Shown here: positions 1-8,939 of the stretch, one piece after another
Layout: each line of letters opens with the position of its first letter
How positions within the stretch are numbered: the stretch's first letter is position 1
NCBI RefSeq assembly: GCF_000527095.1
Contig: NZ_AZUN01000001.1
Location: 1,736,001 to 1,800,000 of the forward strand
Reading direction: 5' to 3'
Source of the DNA: Methylomicrobium lacus LW14
GTDB taxonomy: Bacteria; Pseudomonadota; Gammaproteobacteria; Methylococcales; Methylomonadaceae
DNA: 64,000 bases
Translations under genes and position numbers: made by a program
The notes under the pieces: generated by a model
What the model was told of the DNA's origin: nothing
Databases searched by the model: none
What the model saw: the letters and a program-made list of their open reading frames with translations, nothing else

Positions 1-1
1 A

Positions 2-523
2 GCGACCGAAACCAGCAAATACCCGCGCTGCTTCCTGGATCTGCGCGACCAGATGAACCAGAATAAGGACGGCTACACGCCTTATACCCCGGCGCTGCCG
101 ATTCTGTACGGCTTGCGCAAGGCGCTGGACCTGTTGCTCGAAGAAGGCATGGACAATGTCTATGCGCGCCATCACCGCCTCGCCGAAGGTACCCGCAGAG
201 CGATTGCGGCCTGGGGCCTGCAATTGTGCGCTCACCCCGGTTTCGAATCCGATACCGTCTCGGCGGTCGTCGTGCCCGAAGGCAAGGATGCCCGCGACGT
301 GATCGGCACCGCGTTCAAAAAATACAATATCTCGCTCGGCGCGGGCCTGTCCGAATTGTCCGGCAAGGTATTCCGCATCGGCCATGTCGGCGACATGAAC
401 GACGTCTCGATGCTCGGCGCGTTCGCCGGCGTCGAAATGGCGATGCTCGACAGCGGCTTCGACATCAAGCCGGGCAGCGGCGTCGGCGCGGCGGTCGAAT
501 ATTACCGTTCGACTGCGAAGTAA
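2..523 (+). CDS. sga: Serine-glyoxylate aminotransferase, C-terminal part
   Basis: The frame is open from the window edge and ends at a TAA, so the N-terminal half, including the PLP lysine region, lies outside. The visible 173 residues match the C-terminal domain of class V aminotransferases of the serine-glyoxylate/alanine-glyoxylate type, for example the YTPALPILYGLRKAL stretch and the GLSELSGKVFRIGHVGDMN stretch. The enzyme transfers the amino group of serine to glyoxylate, giving hydroxypyruvate and glycine in the serine cycle. It lies 68 bp ahead of hydroxypyruvate reductase, the next enzyme of the pathway, which supports this substrate choice over other class V aminotransferases. Confidence 0.9.
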   Translation, partial: ATETSKYPRCFLDLRDQMNQNKDGYTPYTPALPILYGLRKALDLLLEEGMDNVYARHHRLAEGTRRAIAAWGLQLCAHPGFESDTVSAVVVPEGKDARDVIGTAFKKYNISLGAGLSELSGKVFRIGHVGDMNDVSMLGAFAGVEMAMLDSGFDIKPGSGVGAAVEYYRSTAK

Positions 524-591
524 TAAAGCGGCAAGGCCGGGTTGCATGCAACCCGGCCTCCGCTGCTTGACCTTCATTTCGAGAGGATGCC

Positions 592-1566
592 ATGAGCAAA
601 CCCAAAGTCGTCGTGACCCGCAGATGGCCGGCGGAAGTCGAAGCCAAACTCAAGGAACTGTACGACGTCACGCTGAACGAGACCGACGTACCGATGACGG
701 CCAACGCCTTGAAATTGGCCCTGCAAACCGCCGATGCCCTGCTGCCGACCGTCACCGATCCGATCACGGCCGACATTCTGCGCGTGCCGGACAAGCGCGC
801 CAGGATCATCGGCAATTTCGGCGTCGGCTATAACAATATCGACATTGCGAGCGCGAAGGAAGAAGGCCTGGTCGTGACCAATACGCCCGGCGTGTTGACC
901 GACTGCACGGCCGATATTGCAATGCTGTTGCTGCTGATGTCGGCCCGCCGCGCCTCCGAAGGTGAACGCCTGGTGCGCAGCGGCCAATGGACCGGCTGGT
1001 GCCCGACCCAACTGCTCGGCCAAAAAGTGACCGGCAAGACGCTCGGCCTGATCGGCTTCGGCCGGATCGCGCAGGCGACGGCCAGGAAAGCGCATCACGG
1101 CTTCGGCATGAAAATCCTGTTCTATACGCCGCGCAATGCCCCGGCGCAGGACAGCATCGACGACGTTCAGGCAACCCGTTGCGCGACGATCGAGGAACTG
1201 TTGAGCCAGGCCGATTTTGTCTCCATGCATTGCCCAGGCAGCGCCGAAAATCGGCACCTGATCAACGAGCAGCGCTTAAAGCAGATGCGCTCGTCCGCGC
1301 ACTTGATCAACACCGCGCGCGGCGATGTGGTCGACAATCAGGCCTTGTACAAGGCACTGAAGGAAGGCTGGATCGGCGGCGCGGGACTCGATGTTTACGA
1401 AGGCGAGCCAAATGTTTATCCGGGCTTTCTGGAACTCGACAATATCTCGCTACTGCCTCATCTTGGCAGCGCCAGCGAGGAAACCCGCGTCGCGATGGGC
1501 AACCGAGTGCTGGACAATATTGCGGCGTTTTTTGCAGAGCAGGAGCCGCGCGATAGGGTGGTGTAG
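592..1566 (+). CDS. hprA: Hydroxypyruvate reductase (NAD-dependent D-2-hydroxyacid dehydrogenase)
   Basis: A 324-residue D-isomer 2-hydroxyacid dehydrogenase. It should reduce hydroxypyruvate to D-glycerate in the cytoplasm. The nucleotide-binding Rossmann motif is visible as GLIGFGRIAQATARKA near residue 153. The catalytic arginine is in LINTARGDVVD, the glutamate in DVYEGEPNV and the histidine in LLPHLGSASEE. The length is normal for the family. A GAGAGGA ribosome site precedes the ATG. It follows sga directly and is most likely co-transcribed with it. A glyoxylate reductase activity is also possible in this family, but the neighbourhood argues for hydroxypyruvate. Confidence 0.92.
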   Translation: MSKPKVVVTRRWPAEVEAKLKELYDVTLNETDVPMTANALKLALQTADALLPTVTDPITADILRVPDKRARIIGNFGVGYNNIDIASAKEEGLVVTNTPGVLTDCTADIAMLLLLMSARRASEGERLVRSGQWTGWCPTQLLGQKVTGKTLGLIGFGRIAQATARKAHHGFGMKILFYTPRNAPAQDSIDDVQATRCATIEELLSQADFVSMHCPGSAENRHLINEQRLKQMRSSAHLINTARGDVVDNQALYKALKEGWIGGAGLDVYEGEPNVYPGFLELDNISLLPHLGSASEETRVAMGNRVLDNIAAFFAEQEPRDRVV

Positions 1567-1600
1567 TCAAAAAACCAAGCTTAGGCGGATATACAAAAAC

Positions 1601-1641
1601 ATGAAGTGAGTCGCTTGCAATGGATAAGCGACTCACTTCAT
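1601..1641 (-). terminator. Perfect 16-bp hairpin between hprA and the DUF2442 gene
   Basis: Two 16-bp arms (1601-1616 and 1626-1641) are exact inverted repeats around a 9-nt loop. Read on the minus strand the stem is followed by GTTTTTG, so it looks like a rho-independent terminator for the convergent DUF4160-DUF2442 pair. On the plus strand the T-run is weak, but it may also stop sga-hprA transcripts. Confidence 0.6.
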
Positions 1642-1651
1642 TCTCATGGTA

Positions 1652-1882
1652 TTACTTTTGCATATCCCAAATAATCGTATCTGAACTAAAGTCCTGTTCA
1701 TGAGGCCACATAATTCCATGATGCGCTGGACGCACTAGACGAAAATAAGACGCGTCCATTAGTTCTCTGAAAGCACTGCCTTGCAAATAGGGCTTAACAT
1801 CAAAAACACCTGAAATTCCGCTACTGGTGAGTATCTCGATTTTATAATCATCAAGAGGAACAGCTTTGACAATTTTATCCAT
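1652..1882 (-). CDS. DUF2442 domain protein
   Basis: A 76-residue protein that has the DUF2442 pattern: an N-terminal VPLDDYKIEI strand, a GVFDVKPYL segment and a C-terminal VRPAHHGIMWPHEQDFS stretch ending in an acidic-aromatic tail. DUF2442 proteins are small and often encoded beside DUF4160 proteins, as here, 14 bp downstream of one. The pair is often discussed as toxin-antitoxin-like, but no activity can be read from the sequence. The stop is followed by a strong hairpin. Its position inside a C1 gene block suggests a small inserted cassette. Confidence 0.75.
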   Translation of the reverse strand: MDKIVKAVPLDDYKIEILTSSGISGVFDVKPYLQGSAFRELMDASYFRLVRPAHHGIMWPHEQDFSSDTIIWDMQK

Positions 1883-1896
1883 GCGCTCCCCCGCCC

Positions 1897-2166
1897 CTAG
1901 CGCAATGGATCAATTTTAAAGATAGGCTCGCCTGCGACCGCCAGTTTCCAATCTACCAGCAAGTCTTCCCTATGTATTTCAATCCAAGCCTGAACTAATT
2001 TCAATTTAGCAGCAGGCAAGCCACCGCTCAAAACGATACCGTCATCAATGGCGATCGATGCTTCATGTTCCCCATATTCCGCATGAATGTGTGGACGGTT
2101 ATGCTGCTTGTTGTCGTAGAAGTACATCAAAATTAAGATGCCATAAAACATCGAAATTGTTGGCAC
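1897..2166 (-). CDS. DUF4160 domain protein
   Basis: An 89-residue DUF4160 protein. The family marks are the N-terminal MPTISMFYGILILMYF strand, the NRPHIHAEYGEHEASIAI core with two conserved histidines, and a C-terminal AWIEIHREDLLVDW helix. The start is an ATG preceded by a GGAGGTAA ribosome site. It is the first gene of a two-gene minus-strand unit with the DUF2442 protein. The 131 bp between it and the end of mdh presumably hold its promoter. The function is unknown; a toxin-antitoxin-like role is only inferred from the pairing. Confidence 0.75.
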   Translation of the reverse strand: MPTISMFYGILILMYFYDNKQHNRPHIHAEYGEHEASIAIDDGIVLSGGLPAAKLKLVQAWIEIHREDLLVDWKLAVAGEPIFKIDPLR

Positions 2167-2297
2167 ATTACCTCCTAAAAAACTTATTCGACGCGATTTT
2201 CTTCACCGCAGAGAGCGGGTAGACTGCACCATTTGAACATTAAATCAAGTCTCGTTAGCACTTAGTAAAAACCAGAATTATCTATAACTGGCATCAA

Positions 2298-3275
2298 CTA
2301 CAGCAAATGCCGAATCGCGTCCCGCTCTTCCTTCAGCTCGGCCTCGCTGATCCGCATCCTTTGCATGCTGAATTCATTGATGTCCAGCCCCTTCACGATA
2401 GTGACCTCGCCGTTGGTCACCGTCACCGGGAACGAATACATCAGATCCCGTTCGATTGCGTAACTCCCGTCGGACAGGACACCCATGCTGACCCAGTCGC
2501 CCTCCGGCGTATCCAGGGCCCAGCTCCGCATCTGATCGATCGCGGCATTAGCCGCGGAGGCGGCGCTCGACAAGCCGCGCGCCTGGATCACTGTCGCGCC
2601 GCGTTGCTGCACGGTCGGAATGAAATCATTGATAAACCAGTCGCGTTCGACCAGGGACAGCGCATCCTGCCCCTTGACTTTCGCATGATGCAGATCGGGA
2701 TATTGGGTCGTCGAATGATTGCCCCAAATCGTCATGCTCTTCACGTCGGTAGCCAACACACCGCATTTATTGGCGAGCTGACTGATCGCCCGGTTATGAT
2801 CGAGACGGGACATCGAGGAAAAATTCTCAGGCCCGAGGTCGCGCGCGTTTTTAAGCGCGATCAATGCATTCGTATTGGCCGGATTGCCAGTCACCAAAAC
2901 CTTCACTTTGCGGCTGGCGACATCGTTCAGCGCCTTGCCCTGCACCGAAAATATCTCCGCATTCACCTCCAAGAGATCCTTGCGCTCCATGCCCGGCCCG
3001 CGCGGACGCGCGCCGACCAGAAACACATAATCGGCGTTTCTGAAGGCGATACGCGGGTCATCGGTCGTTTCGATGCGGTAAAGCAAAGGACTCGCGCAAT
3101 CCTGCAACTCCATCACCACGCCGTTCAGCACATGCATCGCCTGCGGAATTTCGAGCAGATGCAGCATGATCGGCTGCTCAGGACCGAACAATGCGCCCGA
3201 AGCCAGGCGGAAAAGCAGAGAATAGCTGATTTGTCCGGCAGCACCAGAAACCGCGATATGAACGGGGGTTTTCAT
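2298..3275 (-). CDS. mdh: Malate dehydrogenase
   Basis: A 325-residue NAD-dependent malate dehydrogenase of the 325-330 residue group related to cytosolic MDH. The N-terminal dinucleotide fold is seen as VSGAAGQISYSLLFRLASG. The substrate loop arginines are in GARPRGPGMERKDLL. GNPANTNALIAL and SRLDHNRAISQLA follow, and the catalytic histidine is in IWGNHSTTQYPD. It interconverts malate and oxaloacetate, a step of both the TCA and the serine cycle. It lies divergently from mtdA, with 302 bp between the two starts, among serine-cycle genes, so a C1 role is likely. Confidence 0.95.
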   Translation of the reverse strand: MKTPVHIAVSGAAGQISYSLLFRLASGALFGPEQPIMLHLLEIPQAMHVLNGVVMELQDCASPLLYRIETTDDPRIAFRNADYVFLVGARPRGPGMERKDLLEVNAEIFSVQGKALNDVASRKVKVLVTGNPANTNALIALKNARDLGPENFSSMSRLDHNRAISQLANKCGVLATDVKSMTIWGNHSTTQYPDLHHAKVKGQDALSLVERDWFINDFIPTVQQRGATVIQARGLSSAASAANAAIDQMRSWALDTPEGDWVSMGVLSDGSYAIERDLMYSFPVTVTNGEVTIVKGLDINEFSMQRMRISEAELKEERDAIRHLL

Positions 3276-3577
3276 TTGTTATCCCTAATAATTAAAATGT
3301 GAGGGTCTTATTTGATAACGCTGCATGTGGAAAACATCATCGCTCGCGGTAAATAACAACTGCGGAGAAGCTAAGCATTCACGCCATTTTGATTGTATTC
3401 GAGCCCTGTCTGCCTGGTTAATGATAACGTCAAGCCTGCACGCCCGCAAGCCAATTGATCGCTAAATACGACCGATCGGCGCGCCTCAGCTCGGCCAACA
3501 TCGAAAACGCATCTCGGGTATAATAAGCGCCCATTTAACCTTTGCATTCGGCCGTCCAGGGCCCATTTCGGACATCC
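3276..3577. promoter_or_regulatory. Divergent promoter region between mdh and mtdA
   Basis: This 302-bp stretch separates two divergent genes. A TATAAT hexamer at 3519-3524 lies 53 bp ahead of the mtdA start and is a reasonable -10 element; the matching -35 region (CAACAT near 3496) is weak, so activation may be needed. No clear operator was seen. The promoter assignment rests on the hexamer alone. Confidence 0.4.
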
Positions 3578-4435
3578 ATGAAAAAGTTGCTGTTCCAATT
3601 CGATACCGACCTGCATCCCTCAGTCTTCGACACCGTCGTGGCCTATGACGGGGGCGCCGATCACGTGACCGGTTTCGGCGGTCTGACGCCGGACAATATC
3701 GGCGGCCTGGTCGAAGGCGCGATCTTCACACGCCCGCCGAAAGACAAGAAGAACACCGCGATCTTCATCGGCGGCAGCGACATGATCGCAGGGCAAAACC
3801 TGCTGAAAGCGGTGCAGAGTAAATTTTTCCCCGGTTTTCAGGTCTCGGTAATGCTGGACAGCAACGGCGGCAATACGACCGCCGCCGCCGCGGTCTCTAA
3901 ACTCGCGGCCAGCGGCAGCCTCGCCGGCAAGAAAGCGGTCGTCCTGGCCGGCACCGGCCCCGTCGGACAGCGGGCCGCGGTGATGCTGAGCCGCGAAGGC
4001 GCGATCGTGTCGATGACCGGGCGCAAAATGACGAAGGTCGTCGAGGCCTGCGAGGCGATGAAAGCGCGCTTCGGCGTCGACATCACCCCGATCGAAGCGG
4101 TCGACCATGATGCCCGCGGCCAGGCGATCGAAACCGCAAACATCGTGTTTGCGGCCGGCGCGGCCGGCATCGAACTGATCGGCGCCGAACACTGGCAAAA
4201 CAATCCGCATATCGAACTGATCGCGGATGCGAACGCGACCCCGCCGATCGGCATCGGCAGCATCGACGTGTTCGACAAAGGCCAGGAACGCCACGGCAAG
4301 ATCATCTGGGGCGCGCTCGGCTTCGGCCCGTTGAAACTCGAACTGCACCGCGCCTGCATCGGCAAACTGTTTACCGACAATAAACTGGTTTTCGACGCGG
4401 AAAACATTTTCGAATTAGCCAAACAAATGGCTTGA
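3578..4435 (+). CDS. mtdA: Methylene-tetrahydromethanopterin/tetrahydrofolate dehydrogenase MtdA
   Basis: A 285-residue MtdA. The start at 3578 gives MKKLLFQFDTD, which matches the family's N-terminus; an upstream ATG at 3542 would add 12 unsupported residues. It is recognised by VYDGG-like AYDGGADHVTGFGG, the PDNIGG stretch, the MLDSNGGNTTAAAAV segment and the NADP-binding VVLAGTGPVGQRAAVML. MtdA oxidises methylene-H4F or methylene-H4MPT with NADP and is specific to methylotrophs. The usual partner fchA (methenyl-H4F cyclohydrolase) does not follow; glycerate kinase does, 25 bp downstream, as part of the C1 operon. Confidence 0.96.
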   Translation: MKKLLFQFDTDLHPSVFDTVVAYDGGADHVTGFGGLTPDNIGGLVEGAIFTRPPKDKKNTAIFIGGSDMIAGQNLLKAVQSKFFPGFQVSVMLDSNGGNTTAAAAVSKLAASGSLAGKKAVVLAGTGPVGQRAAVMLSREGAIVSMTGRKMTKVVEACEAMKARFGVDITPIEAVDHDARGQAIETANIVFAAGAAGIELIGAEHWQNNPHIELIADANATPPIGIGSIDVFDKGQERHGKIIWGALGFGPLKLELHRACIGKLFTDNKLVFDAENIFELAKQMA

Positions 4436-4460
4436 TCGCCGCTTTCACCCCATTCAATCC

Positions 4461-5837
4461 GTGAAAAGCGAACCGACCTTCGCGATACGCGACAATGCCC
4501 TCGCCATTTACCAGGCGGGCGTGGCGGCGGCCGATCCGTATCTAGCGGTCAAGCACTGCCTGTCGGCCGATGCGGAGCATTTGGCGATTCGCCTGGATAT
4601 TGACGATCCCGGCAAACAGCGCCTGGGCCAATGGCAGAAAATCCATCTGATCGCTTTCGGCAAGGCCGCCTCGGCGATGGCGAAAGCGGCCGAAGAGGCG
4701 ATTCCCGAAGCGTTGCGGGCCGGCAGAGGCATCGCGGTGACCAACTATGAAAATGTCGCGGAACTAACTCATACCGATGTCTTCGGCGCGGGCCATCCGC
4801 TACCGGACGCCGCAGGACTCAACGCCGCCCAACGGATTGCCGAAAAAGTCGGCCGGGCAGAGGCCGGCGAACTGGTACTGGCGCTGGTCAGCGGCGGCGG
4901 TTCGGCCTTGATTCCCTGCCCTGTCGAATCCGTATCCTTGCCCGAAAAATGCACGGTCACGAGTTTACTTCTGGCCAGCGGCGCGGACATCAACGAGATC
5001 AACTGCGTGCGCAAGCACCTGTCGCAACTGAAAGGCGGCGGCCTCGCCAAGCTCGCGGCGCCGGCCGACCTGCATGCGCTGATCCTGTCCGATGTGCTCG
5101 GCGACGACCTGAGCGCAATCGCGAGCGGCCCGACCGTACCCGACCCGAGCACCTTCGCCGAGGCGATCGGTATTTTGCAAAACCGGCAGATTTGGGAACG
5201 GCTGCCCGATGCGGTCCGTGACTATTTACAAAACGGCGCAAAGGAGCAAGTTCCTGAAACTCCGAAGCCGAATGATCCTGTCTTTCAGCATACCGGCCAC
5301 ACCCTGATCGGCAGCAATGCGATCAGTCTGAATGCCGCAGCCAAACACGCGCGGCAGTTCGGTTACGAGACCCGAATCTACAGCGGGCATTTATGCGGCA
5401 TCGCCCGGGAAGCCGCGGAACAATGGGTCAAAGCGATCGCCGAACTGCCGCCAATCGAAAAACCAATCGCCTTTCTGGCCGGCGGCGAAACGACGGTCAG
5501 ACTGACCGGCAATGGTCTCGGCGGCCGCAATCAGGAAATGGCGCTCGCGTTCGCGCTGGCCGCCGAACGCAACAAACTCGATGCGAACTGGGTGTTTCTG
5601 AGCGCCGGCACCGACGGCCGCGACGGTCCGACCGATGCGGCCGGAGGACGGGTCGACCCAGGCTCCTTGGCGAGGATGCGTGCCGGAGGCGTCGATCCGG
5701 CAGCCCTGCTCGACAACAACGATTCGTATCACGCCCTTCAGGCATCCGGCGACTTGCTGGTCACCGGCGCGACCGGCACCAATGTCGCCGACTTGCAGAT
5801 TCTGCTGCTTTACCCAAAAACGACGGCCGGTCGATAA
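4461..5837 (+). CDS. gck: Glycerate 2-kinase (MOFRL family)
   Basis: A 458-residue glycerate kinase with a GTG start. The N-terminal DUF4147 domain carries HLIAFGKAASAMAKAAE and LVLALVSGGGSALIPCP; the C-terminal MOFRL domain carries GGETTVRLTGNGLGGRNQEM and the SAGTDGRDGPTDAAGG loop. The enzyme phosphorylates D-glycerate to 2-phosphoglycerate, completing the sga-hprA-gck segment of the serine cycle. It follows mtdA closely and is followed by glyA after 58 bp, so a shared transcript is likely. The length is normal for the family. Confidence 0.93.
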   Translation: MKSEPTFAIRDNALAIYQAGVAAADPYLAVKHCLSADAEHLAIRLDIDDPGKQRLGQWQKIHLIAFGKAASAMAKAAEEAIPEALRAGRGIAVTNYENVAELTHTDVFGAGHPLPDAAGLNAAQRIAEKVGRAEAGELVLALVSGGGSALIPCPVESVSLPEKCTVTSLLLASGADINEINCVRKHLSQLKGGGLAKLAAPADLHALILSDVLGDDLSAIASGPTVPDPSTFAEAIGILQNRQIWERLPDAVRDYLQNGAKEQVPETPKPNDPVFQHTGHTLIGSNAISLNAAAKHARQFGYETRIYSGHLCGIAREAAEQWVKAIAELPPIEKPIAFLAGGETTVRLTGNGLGGRNQEMALAFALAAERNKLDANWVFLSAGTDGRDGPTDAAGGRVDPGSLARMRAGGVDPAALLDNNDSYHALQASGDLLVTGATGTNVADLQILLLYPKTTAGR

Positions 5838-5895
5838 CGCTTTGCACCACCCCCGACAAGCCCTAAAATATCCCAAATTCTTTATGGAGATTTGC

Positions 5896-7152
5896 ATGTT
5901 TAATAAATCGATGACTATCGAAGGTTTCGACCCTGAACTCTTCCAGGCGCTCGAAGACGAACGCCGGCGCCAGGAAGATCACATCGAACTGATCGCATCC
6001 GAAAACTATTCCAGCCCGCGCGTTCAGGAAGCGCAAGGCAGCGTGCTGACCAACAAATACGCGGAAGGCTACCCCGGAAAACGCTACTATGGCGGCTGCG
6101 AGCACGTCGATGTCGTCGAGCAATTGGCCATCGACCGCGCCAAGCAGCTGTTCGGCGCCGACTGGGCGAACGTACAGGCGCACTCCGGCTCGCAAGCGAA
6201 TGCGGCAGCCTACATGGCGCTGATCCAGCCGGGCGACACGATCTTGGGTCTGGCGCTGTCCGACGGCGGTCATTTGACGCACGGGGCGAAGCCGAACTTC
6301 TCCGGCAAAATCTATAACGCCGTTCAATACCATCTGGATTCCGCCACCGGCCGGCTTGACTACGATAAGATCGAAGCCCTGGCGCGCGAACATCAACCGA
6401 AAGTGATCGTCGCCGGTTTCTCCGCCTATTCGCGGATCATGGACTGGGCGCGCTTTCGCGCGATCGCCGACGCGGTCGGCGCCTACCTGCTGGTCGACAT
6501 GGCGCATGTCGCGGGTCTGGTCGCTGCTGGCGTTTATCCTAACCCGGTGCCGTTCGCCGACATCGTCACCACCACGACGCACAAAAGTCTGCGCGGCCCG
6601 CGCGGCGGCATCATCCTGGGCAAAGCCAACGCCGAGATCGAAAAGAAAATCAACTCGATGATTTTCCCCGGCATCCAGGGCGGCCCTTTGATGCACGTGA
6701 TCGCGGCCAAGGCCGTCGCCTTCAAGGAAGCGCTGGAGCCGGAATTCAAGGTTTATCAGCAGCAGGTAATCAAGAATGCGCAGGCGATGGCTAAAGTCTT
6801 CATCGATCGCGGTTTCGACGTGGTCTCCGGCGGCACCGACAACCATTTGATGCTGGTCTCGCTGATTCCGAAAGGCATCACCGGCAAGGCCGCCGACGCC
6901 GCGCTCGGCAAGGCGCACATCACGGTCAACAAGAACGCGGTGCCTAACGACCCGGAATCGCCGTTCGTAACCAGCGGCATCCGCGTCGGCACGCCGGCCC
7001 CAACCACGCGCGGTTTCAAGGAAGAACAGGTGATCGAGGTCGCGCATTGGATGTGCGATGTGATGGAAAACATCGACGATGAAAACGTGATCGCGGCGGT
7101 GCGCGAGAAGGTCGCGGCCTTGTGCGCGCGTTTTCCGGTTTACGGCGCGTAA
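5896..7152 (+). CDS. glyA: Serine hydroxymethyltransferase
   Basis: A 418-residue SHMT. The ATG at 5896 has a TGGAGA ribosome site; the frame is open further upstream inside gck but those codons are not expected in the protein. The PLP lysine is in TTTTHKSLRGPRGG, and substrate and folate residues lie in SENYSSPRVQEAQGS and TNKYAEGYPGKRYYGG. It condenses glycine with methylene-H4F to give serine, the entry step of the serine cycle. The position between glycerate kinase and ftfL supports a C1-dedicated copy. Confidence 0.97.
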   Translation: MFNKSMTIEGFDPELFQALEDERRRQEDHIELIASENYSSPRVQEAQGSVLTNKYAEGYPGKRYYGGCEHVDVVEQLAIDRAKQLFGADWANVQAHSGSQANAAAYMALIQPGDTILGLALSDGGHLTHGAKPNFSGKIYNAVQYHLDSATGRLDYDKIEALAREHQPKVIVAGFSAYSRIMDWARFRAIADAVGAYLLVDMAHVAGLVAAGVYPNPVPFADIVTTTTHKSLRGPRGGIILGKANAEIEKKINSMIFPGIQGGPLMHVIAAKAVAFKEALEPEFKVYQQQVIKNAQAMAKVFIDRGFDVVSGGTDNHLMLVSLIPKGITGKAADAALGKAHITVNKNAVPNDPESPFVTSGIRVGTPAPTTRGFKEEQVIEVAHWMCDVMENIDDENVIAAVREKVAALCARFPVYGA

Positions 7153-7179
7153 CACAGCTTATAACCCTACATCCATTTT

Positions 7180-7252
7180 TAAAGTGGACAAACCACTTTA
7201 CCGTTTGCCACCTTAAACATTCACTATGGTGGGCAGCTTAGCGCTGCCCACC
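7180..7252. repeat. Two adjacent hairpins between glyA and ftfL
   Basis: The first hairpin has 8-bp arms (7180-7187 and 7193-7200). The second has exact 10-bp arms GGTGGGCAGC (7228-7237) and GCTGCCCACC (7243-7252) around TTAGC. The second resembles the short GC-rich palindromes often dispersed in gammaproteobacterial intergenes. Neither has a T-run, so they are more likely REP-like than terminators. Confidence 0.55.
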
Positions 7253-7265
7253 CTACGAGGAAAGC

Positions 7266-8939
7266 ATGTCTGATATAGAAATCGCCCAACAGGCCAAAAT
7301 GAAACCGATCATCGACCTGGCGCGCGAACAATTCGGCATCGACGCCGAACATCTCGACCCTTACGGTCATTACAAGGCCAAACTGTCGCTGGATTATGTG
7401 AACAGCCTCGGCGACAAGCCGGACGGCAAACTGATTCTGGTCACCGCGATCAGCCCGACGCCGGCCGGCGAAGGCAAGACCACCACCTCGGTCGGCCTCG
7501 GCGATGCGATGAACCGGATCGGCAAGAAAACGATCATGTGCCTGCGCGAACCTTCGCTCGGCCCTTGCTTCGGCGTCAAAGGCGGAGCGGCCGGCGGCGG
7601 CCATGCGCAAGTCGTGCCGATGGAAGACATCAACCTGCATTTCACCGGCGACTTTCATGCAATCGGCGTCGCGCACAACCTGCTGTCGGCATTGATCGAC
7701 AACCACATCAACCACGGCAATGCGCTCGGCATCGACCCGCGTAGGATCCAATGGAAGCGCGTGGTCGACATGAACGACCGCGCGCTGCGCCATATCGTGG
7801 TCGGCATGGGCGGCCCCGCGAACGGTTACCTGCGCGAAGACGGCTACGACATCGTGGTCGCCTCGGAAGTGATGGCGATTCTCTGCCTCGCGACCAGCCG
7901 CGCCGACTTGAAGGAACGCCTAGGCCGCATCGTAATCGGCTACAAGCACGACAACAAGACTCCGGTTTATGCCCGCGACCTGAATGCGCACGGCGCGATG
8001 GCCGCATTATTGAAAGACGCGATCAAGCCGAACCTGGTGCAGACGCTCGAAAACAACATCGCCTTCATCCACGGCGGCCCGTTCGCGAACATCGCACACG
8101 GCTGCAACACGGTCACCGCGACCCAGACCGCTTTGAAACTGGCCGATTATGTGATCACCGAAGCCGGCTTCGGCGCGGACCTCGGTGCGGAAAAATTCGT
8201 CGACATCAAATGCCGGATGGCGGGATTGCAGCCGTCGGCGGCGGTATTGGTCGCGACGGTGCGGGCACTGAAATTCCACGGCGGCGTCGCGAAGGAAGAG
8301 TTGAATCAGGAAAATCTGGCTGCACTCGACAAAGGCTTCGCAAACCTGGAGCGGCATTACCGTAACATCAACGAACATTACGGCCTGCCCTGCATCATCT
8401 GCATCAATCATTTCACCTTCGACACCGAGGCCGAACTGGACTTGTTGCAGGATAAATGCCGGACACTGGGCGCCGTCTGCATCGTGTCCAAGCACTGGGC
8501 CGAAGGCGGCAAGGGCGCCGAACAACTCGCGCATGCGGTCGCCGAAACGGCCGACCACCATAAAGACGGCTGCCGTTTCGTTTACGACGATGACCTGAGC
8601 CTCTGGGAAAAAATCGAAACGATCGCGACCAAGTTGTACGGCGCGGCGGGCGTCACCGCGAACGCGAAAGTCAAAGCCCAGCTTGCGGCCTGGAATGCCG
8701 AATACGGCCATTTTCCAATCTGCATGGCCAAGACGCAGATGTCGTTCTCGACAGACGCCACGGTCAAGGGGGCCCCAACCGGGCACACGGTCGAAATCAG
8801 GGAAGTTAAATTGGCAAACGGCGCCGGCTTCATCGTCGCGATCGCGGGCGACATCATGACCATGCCGGGTCTGCCGAAAGTGCCGGCGGCCGAGAAAATC
8901 GACATCGACGAGAACGGCCGGATCAGCGGGCTGTTTTAA
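7266..8939 (+). CDS. ftfL: Formate-tetrahydrofolate ligase
   Basis: A 557-residue formyl-H4F synthetase. The ATP-binding P-loop is AISPTPAGEGKTTTSVGLGD near residue 60. FGVKGGAAGGGHAQVVPMED, NPRR-like GIDPRRIQWKRVVDMNDR and the C-terminal MTMPGLPKVPAAE segments are diagnostic. It joins formate to H4F with ATP, feeding formyl-H4F to the serine cycle through the MtdA branch. A CGAGGA ribosome site precedes the ATG. It ends the C1 gene block in this window. Confidence 0.97.
   Translation: MSDIEIAQQAKMKPIIDLAREQFGIDAEHLDPYGHYKAKLSLDYVNSLGDKPDGKLILVTAISPTPAGEGKTTTSVGLGDAMNRIGKKTIMCLREPSLGPCFGVKGGAAGGGHAQVVPMEDINLHFTGDFHAIGVAHNLLSALIDNHINHGNALGIDPRRIQWKRVVDMNDRALRHIVVGMGGPANGYLREDGYDIVVASEVMAILCLATSRADLKERLGRIVIGYKHDNKTPVYARDLNAHGAMAALLKDAIKPNLVQTLENNIAFIHGGPFANIAHGCNTVTATQTALKLADYVITEAGFGADLGAEKFVDIKCRMAGLQPSAAVLVATVRALKFHGGVAKEELNQENLAALDKGFANLERHYRNINEHYGLPCIICINHFTFDTEAELDLLQDKCRTLGAVCIVSKHWAEGGKGAEQLAHAVAETADHHKDGCRFVYDDDLSLWEKIETIATKLYGAAGVTANAKVKAQLAAWNAEYGHFPICMAKTQMSFSTDATVKGAPTGHTVEIREVKLANGAGFIVAIAGDIMTMPGLPKVPAAEKIDIDENGRISGLF

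Noticed and set aside
2307..3302. 331-residue frame opposite mdh
   Set aside because: Shadow of mdh; no domain, no ribosome site and no neighbour support.
5863..7155. 430-residue antisense frame opposite glyA
   Set aside because: It mirrors a certain gene in GC-rich DNA, has no recognisable motif and is rich in arginine and valine in the way shadow frames are.
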